The position numbers and the translations under genes were made by a program. Below the pieces are notes generated by a model, which searched no databases, was not told where the DNA came from, and saw only the letters and a program-made list of their open reading frames with translations. 64,000 nt of DNA from Pseudomonas viridiflava (lineage in GTDB: Bacteria; Pseudomonadota; Gammaproteobacteria; Pseudomonadales; Pseudomonadaceae), in the NCBI RefSeq assembly GCF_001642795.1, contig NZ_LKEH01000025.1, positions 376,223 to 440,222 of the forward strand, given 5' to 3'. Of the stretch, positions 26,824 through 33,848 are shown piece after piece (positions within the stretch are counted from its first letter, which is position 1; the number at the start of each line of letters is the position of its first letter).

Positions 26824-27477
26824 ATGGCTTTAGCGATATTTGATCTGGATGACACCTTGATTCATGGCGACAGCGCCAGCCTCTGGAGCCGGGAAATGAT
26901 GCGGCTGGGCTGGGTGGAAGACGAAGACTTTCTGAGCCTCGATCAGGAGCTGATGAACGCCTACAGCCAGGGCAAACTGGCCATGGAGGATTACATGGCG
27001 TTCAGCCTCACACCGATGGTCGGCCGTACTGTGGGGAACGTGGCCGAGGCCGTCGCGCATTTCATCAAGGCCGTCATCGATCCGCTCGTGTACCGCGAGG
27101 CCCGTCAGACCATCGCCAGGCACAAGGCGGCCGGTGACCGGTTGCTGGTGATTTCGGCGACAGGCGTCCATATCGTCTCGCCTGTTGCCGCGCATCTGGG
27201 CATCGACGAAGTGTTGGCCATCGATCTGGAAGTGCAGGACGGTCAGTTCACCGGTCTCACCGAGGGCATCCTGACCTACCGCGAAGGCAAGGTGCTGCGG
27301 CTGAGCGAGTGGCTCAGGGCACAGGACGAAATGCTGGAAGGTGCGTTCTTCTACTCGGATTCCCGGAACGACCTGCCGATGCTGAAGCTGGTCGACAACC
27401 CCATTACCGTGAACCCGGACCCGACGCTGCGGGCGTACGCGCAGGAGCATGGCTGGCCGGTGCTGGATTGGGCGTGA
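26824..27477 (+). CDS. HAD-superfamily IB phosphatase
   Basis: The 217-residue enzyme has all HAD motifs of the phosphoserine-phosphatase-like IB group: motif I IFDLDDTLIHGDSA with the catalytic Asp pair near the N-terminus, motif II VISATG, a basic residue in EGKVLRL, and the motif IV equivalent YSDSRNDLPML. The C1 cap is the helical insert after motif I. It lies 62 bp behind the symporter in the same direction, so it probably belongs to the same cluster. It would remove phosphate from an intermediate made by the two kinases, an inference that makes a phosphorylated intermediate more credible. Confidence 0.85.
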   Translation: MALAIFDLDDTLIHGDSASLWSREMMRLGWVEDEDFLSLDQELMNAYSQGKLAMEDYMAFSLTPMVGRTVGNVAEAVAHFIKAVIDPLVYREARQTIARHKAAGDRLLVISATGVHIVSPVAAHLGIDEVLAIDLEVQDGQFTGLTEGILTYREGKVLRLSEWLRAQDEMLEGAFFYSDSRNDLPMLKLVDNPITVNPDPTLRAYAQEHGWPVLDWA

Positions 27478-27653
27478 GTGGTGTGTTGTCCATGCAGCAC
27501 TTGGGATGTGGTGGTGCCTTCCCCAGGTATCGCATCTTCTCAGTCAGTCATCTCTTATCAAACAACACGTAATCTGCTGGATGAACACGTTTTTTGTGGT
27601 TAGATGTTTGCTGCGCGACAGCGCTACGTCGAAGACGTGGTGGGGCCTCCCAA

Positions 27654-28520
27654 TCAACTCTCAAGCCCCGCCCAGAACTTCTCTGCAAAATCCCCCAGCG
27701 GAATCATTGCCCTGAATATCCGGATTTCGGTCTGGATGTCTGGCAGGGCTATCGAACTGTGGGTGAGACGTCCCGATGCCAACTCCGGTGCCGCCAGGCT
27801 CTGCGGCAGCCAGGCGATACCCTTGGCCTGCAACGCCATCGACAGCAGCACCGCCGCCAGGTGCGAGCTGAAAACGGTTTCCAGCGCGGGATGATCAGGG
27901 TGGTTCTGCAGGTACGAGGCGATGATTCGACCCAGCCCCGACTCTGCCGTGTAGGACAGAAAAGGCACAGGCTCGCCGGGCTTCAGCTCGGGGGATTGCA
28001 AGGCGAGCAGGGCGTCGGCGCCGATCACCTTGCTGTCGAATTGCTTGCTGTCGAACCGGGGCAGTACGTTGGGATACTGATGGCAGATCAGGAACTGCAC
28101 TTCACCGTTGAGCAGCAACTGCTCACACGCCGCCATGTTGTCGGAGTGAAGCCTGATGCCTTCAATCGGCGCACCGTCTTCCACCTGTCTGATCCAGGCC
28201 GGGAAGAAGGTGAACGACAGCGAGTGCGTGGCGGCAAAATGCAGCGTGCGGGTGGCCTTGCCTGCGACTTCCTTCACTTCCGCGCGCATCTGGTAGAGCC
28301 TTCGCGTCAGCTCGCGGGCGTTGTCCAGCATGCTCTGGCCCGCTTCGGTCAGCGTCGCGCCCTGGGCGGTGCGCTCGAACAACTCGACGCCCACCCAGCT
28401 CTCCAGCGCCCTGATCCGTCGGCTGAACGCTGGCTGAGTGACATGCCGTGCGTCGGCGGCACGTGAGAAATTTCCGCTCTCGGCGAGGGCGTTGAAGTCC
28501 TCCAGCCACACGAGTTCCAT
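27654..28520 (-). CDS. LysR-family regulator of the tartrate locus
   Basis: From ATG 28520 the product is 288 residues, the standard LysR size. The N-terminal helix-turn-helix is LVWLEDFNALAESGNFSRAADARHVTQPAFSRRIRALE, followed by a periplasmic-binding-protein-like sensor domain. It is divergent from the tartrate dehydratase gene, with 125 bp between the starts, the usual layout for a LysR activator binding the shared region. The inducer is presumably a tartrate isomer (inference). A frame upstream of the chosen start, up to 28691, would overlap the divergent gene and is not needed. Confidence 0.87.
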   Translation of the reverse strand: MELVWLEDFNALAESGNFSRAADARHVTQPAFSRRIRALESWVGVELFERTAQGATLTEAGQSMLDNARELTRRLYQMRAEVKEVAGKATRTLHFAATHSLSFTFFPAWIRQVEDGAPIEGIRLHSDNMAACEQLLLNGEVQFLICHQYPNVLPRFDSKQFDSKVIGADALLALQSPELKPGEPVPFLSYTAESGLGRIIASYLQNHPDHPALETVFSSHLAAVLLSMALQAKGIAWLPQSLAAPELASGRLTHSSIALPDIQTEIRIFRAMIPLGDFAEKFWAGLES

Positions 28521-28645
28521 GGGTGATGCCTTGTACACATAGGGTGCTGCATTAATAGCATTGGCTCCGATTTCGCGTCCAGCCCTACAGTCTGTGCGTA
28601 CCAACCCGGGGTTCCGGGGATAACAATCAGAGAGGACGCTCCCCC

Positions 28646-29815
28646 ATGCGCATCGTCGAAATTCGTGAAAAAACGGTTTCCATCGCATCACCCATTGCCA
28701 ATGCCTACATCGACTTTTCCAAGATGACGTGCTCGGTGGTCGCCGTCATCACTGACGTGATTCGTGATGGCAAACCGGTGATCGGTTATGGCTTCAATTC
28801 CAACGGTCGCTATGGGCAGGGTGCGTTGATGCGCGACCGTTTCCTGGCCCGCATCAGCGAAGCGGATCCCGAGACGCTGGTCGACAAGGAGCGCGACAAT
28901 CTCGACCCTTTCGCCATCTGGAAAACCCTGATGACGAATGAAAAGCCGGGCGGGCACGGCGAGCGCTCCGTGGCCGTGGGCACCATCGACATGGCGGTCT
29001 GGGACGCCGTTGCCAAGATCGAAGGCAAGCCGCTGTATCGCCTGCTGGCTGACCGCTATCGCGATGGCGTGGCTGACGACAAGGTCTGGGTTTACGCGGC
29101 AGGCGGTTATTACTATCCGGGCAAGGACCAGACCAAACTCAAGGCCGAGATGCAGAGCTACCTGGATCGCGGCTATGACGTGGTCAAAATGAAGATCGGT
29201 GCCGTGCCGCTGGATGAGGACATTCGTCGCATCGAGGCGGTGCTGGAAGTGGTGGGCGACGGTCGTCGACTGGCCGTCGATGCCAACGGTCGCTTCGACA
29301 TCAAGACGGCCATCGCGTACGCCGAAGCCATCAAGAAGTACAACCTGTTCTGGTACGAAGAAGTCGGTGACCCACTGGATTACGCGCTGCAGGCCGAGCT
29401 GGCCAATCACTATGAGCTGCCGATGGCGACCGGTGAAAACCTCTTCTCTCATCAGGACGCCCGTAACCTGCTGCGCCACGGCGGCATGCGCCCTGACCGC
29501 GACTACGTGCAGTTCGACTGCGCGCTGTCCTACGGCCTGGTGGAGTACATGCGCACGCTGGACGTCATGAAAGAGCTGGGCTGGTCATCGCGCCGGGTCG
29601 TTCCGCATGGCGGTCACCAGATGTCCCTGAATATCGCTGCGGGCCTGCACCTGGGCGGCAACGAGTCGTACCCGGATGTGTTCCAGCCGTTCGGCGGCTT
29701 CGCCGACGGAATTCGCGTCGAGAATGGATACGTCGGCCTGCCGGATATCCCGGGTGTCGGCTTCGAGGCCAAGTCCGAACTCTACAAAGTGATGCGGGAA
29801 CTCGGCGAAGGCTGA
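28646..29815 (+). CDS. tarD: D(-)-tartrate dehydratase, enolase superfamily
   Basis: The 389-residue protein resembles, over its full length, the Bradyrhizobium D-tartrate dehydratase as I remember it. Examples are NSNGRYGQG, NEKPGGHGERSVAVGTIDMAVWDAVAKI, YAAGGYYYPGK and PHGGHQMSLNIAAGL. Catalytic residues are present: KxK at Lys181/Lys183, metal ligands Asp212, Glu238 and Glu264, and His321 as the opposing base. It dehydrates D-tartrate to oxaloacetate with Mg2+ in the cytoplasm. GAGAGGA lies before the ATG. It is followed by a DctA-type carrier and preceded by a divergent LysR gene, a complete uptake-and-entry module. Confidence 0.92.
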   Translation: MRIVEIREKTVSIASPIANAYIDFSKMTCSVVAVITDVIRDGKPVIGYGFNSNGRYGQGALMRDRFLARISEADPETLVDKERDNLDPFAIWKTLMTNEKPGGHGERSVAVGTIDMAVWDAVAKIEGKPLYRLLADRYRDGVADDKVWVYAAGGYYYPGKDQTKLKAEMQSYLDRGYDVVKMKIGAVPLDEDIRRIEAVLEVVGDGRRLAVDANGRFDIKTAIAYAEAIKKYNLFWYEEVGDPLDYALQAELANHYELPMATGENLFSHQDARNLLRHGGMRPDRDYVQFDCALSYGLVEYMRTLDVMKELGWSSRRVVPHGGHQMSLNIAAGLHLGGNESYPDVFQPFGGFADGIRVENGYVGLPDIPGVGFEAKSELYKVMRELGEG

Positions 29816-29832
29816 CCGGTTTTCATCATGAC

Positions 29833-29855
29833 GCGGCCCTCCACGACAGGGCCGC
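29833..29855 (+). terminator. Hairpin between tarD and the dicarboxylate carrier
   Basis: GCGGCCCT (29833-29840) pairs with AGGGCCGC (29848-29855) around a seven-base loop. Only a weak T content follows, so it may tune readthrough into the transporter gene and not end transcription. Confidence 0.4.
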
Positions 29856-29892
29856 GCTTGTCCTCATACAAAAACAACACTGAGGTACAGCC

Positions 29893-31209
29893 ATGAACAC
29901 AGCCACACGCTGGTACAAGCTTCTGTACGTCCAGGTTTTGATAGGCATCGTCATCGGCGGTCTTATCGGCTACCTGATTCCCGACATCGGCGCCAGGCTC
30001 CAGCCACTGGCCGACGGGTTCATCAAACTCATCAAGATGCTGCTCGCGCCGATCATTTTCGGCACGGTCGTGGTCGGTATCGCCAAGATGGGCAGCATCA
30101 GGGAGGTGGGCCGCACGGGCGGTAAGGCGCTCCTGTATTTCGAGATTGTTTCGACACTGGCGCTGGTCATCGGTCTGGTCGTCGTCAACCTGATGAAGCC
30201 GGGTGAAGGCATGAACATTGACGTCAGCACCCTCAACGTCGATGCGATCAAGGGCTATGCCCAGGCCGCCGAGTCGCAGGGCGGTGCCGTCAGCTTCTTC
30301 ATGAACATCATTCCGACCACCATTGTGGACGCCTTTGCCAAAGGCATCATGCTTCAGGTGATCTTCATTTCCGTGTTGATGGGCATTGCGCTCGTGCAGT
30401 TGGGTGAGGCGGGCAAACCGCTGGTCAACATCATCGACCTGTTGTTGCAGAGCCTGTTTCGCATCGTGGCCATGGTGATGCGTCTCGCGCCGATCGGGGC
30501 GGGCGCAGGCATGGCGTTCACGATTGGCAAGTACGGAATTGGCACGCTGGTGTCGCTCGGTCATCTGATGCTGGCGCTGTACGTGACCACGCTGTTTTTC
30601 ATTGTCGTGGTACTGGGCTCGATTGCCCGCTGGTCAGGCGTACCGTTGCTTACGTTTCTGCGCTATTTCAAGGACGAGATTCTGGTCACGCTCGGGACAT
30701 GCTCCACCGAAGCTGTGCTGCCCAGAATGATGATCAAACTCGAAAAACTCGGCTGCAAACGCTCGGTCGTCGGGATGGTGCTGCCAACCGGTTACACGTT
30801 CAATTCGGACGGCACCTGCATTTACCTCACCATGGCGGCGATCTTCGTGGCTCAGGCCACCAATACGCCGCTGACCCTGGCGGATCAACTGGTCGTGCTT
30901 GGCGTGCTGTTACTGACCTCGAAAGGATCGGCGGGTGTGGCCGGGGCAGGCTTCGTGACGCTGGCCGCGACGCTGTCGGTGATCCCGGAAATTCCGTTGG
31001 TCGGTCTGGTACTGCTGTTGGGTGTCGACCGCTTTCTGAACGAAGCGCGTGCAGTTACCAATCTGATCGGTAACGGCATCGGCACCATCGCCATTGCCAA
31101 GTGGGACGGCGCGTTCGATCAGGCGGTGGCTGATCGGGAGATCGAGGCGATGAAGCATCCTCAGGACGTTGCGTCCGCAGCGCCGGTCAAACCTGATACC
31201 GCACACTGA
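29893..31209 (+). CDS. DctA-type dicarboxylate:cation symporter (DAACS)
   Basis: The 438-residue protein is a DctA homologue: YVQVLIGIVIGGLIGYLIPD at the start, the FIKLIKMLLAPIIFGTVV block, the substrate-site serine-rich TLGTCSTEAVLPRMMIKLEKLG, and PTGYTFNSDGTCIYLTMAAIFVAQATN. It should import C4-dicarboxylates with protons or sodium. Its place 77 bp after the tartrate dehydratase suggests that it is the tartrate carrier of this locus and not the general succinate DctA, so I leave the symbol empty. A GC hairpin (31221-31240) lies between it and the convergent ArsR gene. Confidence 0.88.
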   Translation: MNTATRWYKLLYVQVLIGIVIGGLIGYLIPDIGARLQPLADGFIKLIKMLLAPIIFGTVVVGIAKMGSIREVGRTGGKALLYFEIVSTLALVIGLVVVNLMKPGEGMNIDVSTLNVDAIKGYAQAAESQGGAVSFFMNIIPTTIVDAFAKGIMLQVIFISVLMGIALVQLGEAGKPLVNIIDLLLQSLFRIVAMVMRLAPIGAGAGMAFTIGKYGIGTLVSLGHLMLALYVTTLFFIVVVLGSIARWSGVPLLTFLRYFKDEILVTLGTCSTEAVLPRMMIKLEKLGCKRSVVGMVLPTGYTFNSDGTCIYLTMAAIFVAQATNTPLTLADQLVVLGVLLLTSKGSAGVAGAGFVTLAATLSVIPEIPLVGLVLLLGVDRFLNEARAVTNLIGNGIGTIAIAKWDGAFDQAVADREIEAMKHPQDVASAAPVKPDTAH

Positions 31210-31259
31210 AAAATGATGCTCGGCCCCGGAAGCGGGGTCGATGCAGATGCATCCAGCAA

Positions 31260-31571
31260 CTATCCCAACTGCCGAAGAATCGCTGCCAGCAGCCCCGGAA
31301 AGCGGGTTTCAAGCTCCTCGCTGCGCAGCGAGTTCATGTGCGTGGTCCCCACATTGCGCGTTTGCACCAACCCGGAATCCCGCAGCACCCGGAAGTGGTG
31401 GGAGGCGCTGGACTTGGGTCTTTCGCCGCACAACTCACCACACGTCGCCTCGGGTACGCCTGCCAGATGGCGGACGATTTCCATACGCACAGGGTCGCTC
31501 AACGCATACAAAACGCGGTCGAGGGTGAAGGCATCGGGTTCGGGATGTTTTAGGGTTCGCATGGACGGCAT
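31260..31571 (-). CDS. ArsR-family winged-helix repressor
   Basis: The small protein (about 103 residues from ATG 31571; ATG 31562 and TTG 31589 are alternatives) has the ArsR fold: FTLDRVLYALSDPVRMEIVRHLAG, TCGELCGERPKSSASHHFRVLRDSGLV as recognition helix region, then a wing. The C-terminal metal-site cysteine pair of ArsR/SmtB sensors is absent; the cysteines seen (CGELCGE) sit at the alpha-3 position, where some arsenic sensors or redox sensors hold thiols. It is divergent from xenA, and a dyad between the two is a likely operator. It probably represses xenA until an electrophile appears (inference). Confidence 0.85.
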   Translation of the reverse strand: MPSMRTLKHPEPDAFTLDRVLYALSDPVRMEIVRHLAGVPEATCGELCGERPKSSASHHFRVLRDSGLVQTRNVGTTHMNSLRSEELETRFPGLLAAILRQLG

Positions 31572-31601
31572 GATAACGAGGGGTTTCAATTGCCGCTATA
31601 T

Positions 31602-31617
31602 TTCGAATACTATCGAA
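31602..31617. promoter_or_regulatory. Candidate ArsR operator
   Basis: TTCGA-ATACTA-TCGAA is a perfect 5-bp dyad centred in the 77-bp divergent region between the ArsR gene and xenA; a related half-site (TATTTCGA at 31624-31631) follows. The spacing and position fit an ArsR-family operator covering both promoters. Confidence 0.5.
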
Positions 31618-31648
31618 CAATCGTATTTCGACATACCGGGAGATATTC

Positions 31649-32740
31649 ATGTCCGCGCTGTTCCAACCCTACACCCTCAAAGACGTGACCCTGCGCAACC
31701 GCATCGCCATTCCGCCCATGTGCCAATACAGTGCCGACGACGGCGTGATCAACGACTGGCACCACGTTCATCTGGCCAGCATGGCGCGTGGCGGAGCAGG
31801 GTTGGTGGTGGTTGAAGCGACCGCCGTGGCACCCGAAGGTCGAATCACTCCGGGCTGCGCGGGTATCTGGAATGACCAGCAGGCGCAGGCATTTGTTCCC
31901 ATCGTGAAGGCCATCAAGGCGGCCGGATCCGTTCCAGGTATTCAGATTGCCCACGCAGGCCGCAAGGCAAGCGCCAATCGTCCGTGGGAAGGTGACGACC
32001 ACATTGCCGACTCCGACGCTCGTGGTTGGGAAACCATCGCGCCGTCCGCCATCGCGTTTGGTGCGAACCTGCCCAAAGTGCCGCGTGAAATGACCCTGGA
32101 GGACATCGCCCGCGTCAAGCAGGACTTCGTCAACGCCGCACGCCGCGCCCTTGAAGCCGGCTTTGAATGGATCGAACTGCACTTTGCCCACGGCTACCTG
32201 GGGCAAAGCTTCTTCTCCGAACACTCCAACCAGCGCACCGACGCCTACGGCGGCAGCTTCGAAAACCGCAGCCGTTTCCTGCTGGAAACCCTGGCGGCCG
32301 TGCGTGAAGTCTGGCCGGAAAACCTGCCACTGACCGCCCGTTTCGGCGTCATCGAATACGACGGTCGCGACGAGCAGACCCTTACCGAGTCCATCGAACT
32401 GGCACGTCGTTTCAAGGCTGGCGGGCTCGACCTGTTGAGCGTCAGTGTCGGCTTCACCATTCCTGACACCAACATTCCGTGGGGTCCTGCGTTCATGGGG
32501 CCGGTCGCCGAACGTGTGCGTCGCGAAGCAGGCATTCCAGTGACCTCTGCATGGGGTTTCGGCACACCGCAACTGGCGGAAGAGGCGGTCAAATCGGGTC
32601 AGCTCGATCTGGTTTCTGTTGGCCGCGCGCACCTTGCAGATCCGCATTGGGCCTATTTTGCTGCGAAGGAACTCGGTGCCGAGAACGCGTCGTGGACCTT
32701 GCCAGCGCCTTACGCGCATTGGCTTGAGCGGTATCGTTAA
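31649..32740 (+). CDS. xenA: Old-yellow-enzyme NADPH:flavin ene-reductase XenA
   Basis: The 363-residue product matches P. putida XenA, as I remember it, almost throughout. Key residues fit: Cys25 (PPMCQY) that modulates the FMN, His178 and His181 (ELHFAHGYL) that bind the phenolic or carbonyl oxygen, and RFGVIEYDGRDEQ. XenA is a soluble FMN enzyme of the YqjM subgroup that reduces activated alkenes, nitro-esters and quinones with NADPH. GGGAGA lies before the ATG. It is divergent from an ArsR gene and followed by a strong terminator. Confidence 0.93.
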   Translation: MSALFQPYTLKDVTLRNRIAIPPMCQYSADDGVINDWHHVHLASMARGGAGLVVVEATAVAPEGRITPGCAGIWNDQQAQAFVPIVKAIKAAGSVPGIQIAHAGRKASANRPWEGDDHIADSDARGWETIAPSAIAFGANLPKVPREMTLEDIARVKQDFVNAARRALEAGFEWIELHFAHGYLGQSFFSEHSNQRTDAYGGSFENRSRFLLETLAAVREVWPENLPLTARFGVIEYDGRDEQTLTESIELARRFKAGGLDLLSVSVGFTIPDTNIPWGPAFMGPVAERVRREAGIPVTSAWGFGTPQLAEEAVKSGQLDLVSVGRAHLADPHWAYFAAKELGAENASWTLPAPYAHWLERYR

Positions 32741-32791
32741 GAGGCAGTCTTACGCGATTAATCGAGTAGCTTGATTACTCCAGAAACAAAG

Positions 32792-32816
32792 AAGGGCACT
32801 TAAGGTGCCCTTTTTC
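32792..32816 (+). terminator. Rho-independent terminator after xenA
   Basis: AAGGGCAC (32792-32799) and GTGCCCTT (32805-32812) form a perfect 8-bp stem with a five-base loop and a T-tract, 52 bases after the xenA stop. Confidence 0.85.
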
Positions 32817-32866
32817 TTGCCTGGGAGAATCACTGGAACTCCAATCTGCGGTACTGGCGATTTCTA

Positions 32867-33277
32867 TCAGCGGTACTCAGTATGCAGCTCGTTCAATGCC
32901 GCAGCGGCCAAAAAGCCAGAGCGTGAGGCGTATCGATGATCGGTTTTGACGCGCTCATCGATTTTGGCCAGCAGGTGTTCCGGAAGTGTCGCGTTGAATC
33001 GTACTGACTTGCCAAAATAAGGCGTCACGTCGAACTCGACCACCGCCCAGATACCGTCTTCGTAGTCGGGATTGGCCATATGAATATCAATGGCTCGCGC
33101 ATCGGGGAGTGGTGCGCCATCGGCCACCAGACCTTCAAAGTGCAGCGATAACGCCTCTTTCACACTTTCCAGTGCTTCCGATACCGAGCTGCCTGCCGAA
33201 AAGCAACCAGGCACGTCCGGAACAGTTACTCCATAGTCTGAATCGGCGTCTTTATGCAGAACGACGGTGAATTTCAT
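32867..33277 (-). CDS. hicB: HicB-family antitoxin
   Basis: From ATG 33277 the product is 136 residues: the HicB RNase-H-like domain (MKFTVVLHKDADSDYGVTVP, DVPGCFSAGSSVSEALESVK) and a C-terminal DNA-binding part (FNATLPEHLLAKIDERVK) of ribbon-helix-helix type. It neutralises HicA and represses the pair. A longer start (33307) has no ribosome site. It follows hicA by about 105 bp, a wider gap than usual; a second internal promoter is possible. Confidence 0.88.
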   Translation of the reverse strand: MKFTVVLHKDADSDYGVTVPDVPGCFSAGSSVSEALESVKEALSLHFEGLVADGAPLPDARAIDIHMANPDYEDGIWAVVEFDVTPYFGKSVRFNATLPEHLLAKIDERVKTDHRYASRSGFLAAAALNELHTEYR

Positions 33278-33382
33278 GAGTTGTCTACCTTTTCTCTTTG
33301 ATCGCAAGGCTGTCAGCCTGACAGATCCTAAATGCCGTCACACTGAAGACGAGATGCAAGGGTGCCTCTTCTTTTCTGGCGG

Positions 33383-33565
33383 TCATTTCAATCCCGCTTG
33401 CTTCAATATGCTATTCATCGTTTTGATCGGTATATCGGAATCCGGGTGCTTGATCGTTACCCTTCCAGGCTTTGACGAGTGCTTGTATTGATGGTGACTA
33501 CCTTTGGTCGCCACGAGATACCATCCATCATCCTCAATCGTTCTTATCATTTCCCTGCTTCGCAT
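33383..33565 (-). CDS. hicA: HicA-family mRNA interferase toxin
   Basis: The 60-residue protein has the double-stranded RNA-binding-like HicA fold: RTIEDDGWYLVATKGSHHQY with the catalytic His in GSHHQYKH, then GRVTIKHP and a C-terminal SILKQAGL. ATG 33565 is preferred; a GTG three bases upstream could also serve. It lies upstream of hicB on the same strand, forming a type II toxin-antitoxin module. Its promoter region contains a dyad that HicB could bind. Confidence 0.88.
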   Translation of the reverse strand: MRSREMIRTIEDDGWYLVATKGSHHQYKHSSKPGRVTIKHPDSDIPIKTMNSILKQAGLK

Positions 33566-33589
33566 CACCCAAGCCTATCATTACCCAAG

Positions 33590-33606
33590 GTGTGTACTAT
33601 ACACAC
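33590..33606. promoter_or_regulatory. Candidate HicB operator
   Basis: GTGTGTA-CTA-TACACAC is a perfect 7-bp dyad 25 bases upstream of the hicA start. Two related half-sites (TACACATCATACACAC, 33620-33635) follow. Autorepression by HicB through such repeats is the normal control of hicAB. The remaining 33640-33848 shows no gene I can support. Confidence 0.55.
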
Positions 33607-33848
33607 TAGCGATGCATTGATACACATCATACACACCGGTGCGATATTTTTTGCGATTAACGTCTGTAAGGGGAGCGGCGCGATGCCATAGAGGATTGCT
33701 CAGAAGGAGGGAGTTGTTCACACGGGAATGGCGGACCTGAAGTCCATTCTGATCCCCCGAGGCTATGGTCAAGAGGTCAGTCAAAGCTCGCGCTGGAAGC
33801 CACTCAAGCAGACACTGCCCGAATGGTCATCCAGCCCGAGTGCTCCGG

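Noticed and set aside
28521..28691. N-terminal extension of the LysR protein
   Set aside because: It runs into the tarD gene and LysR proteins start directly at the helix-turn-helix.
33581..33784. A 67-codon minus-strand frame between hicA and the autotransporter
   Set aside because: It crosses the hicAB operator and has no family resemblance.
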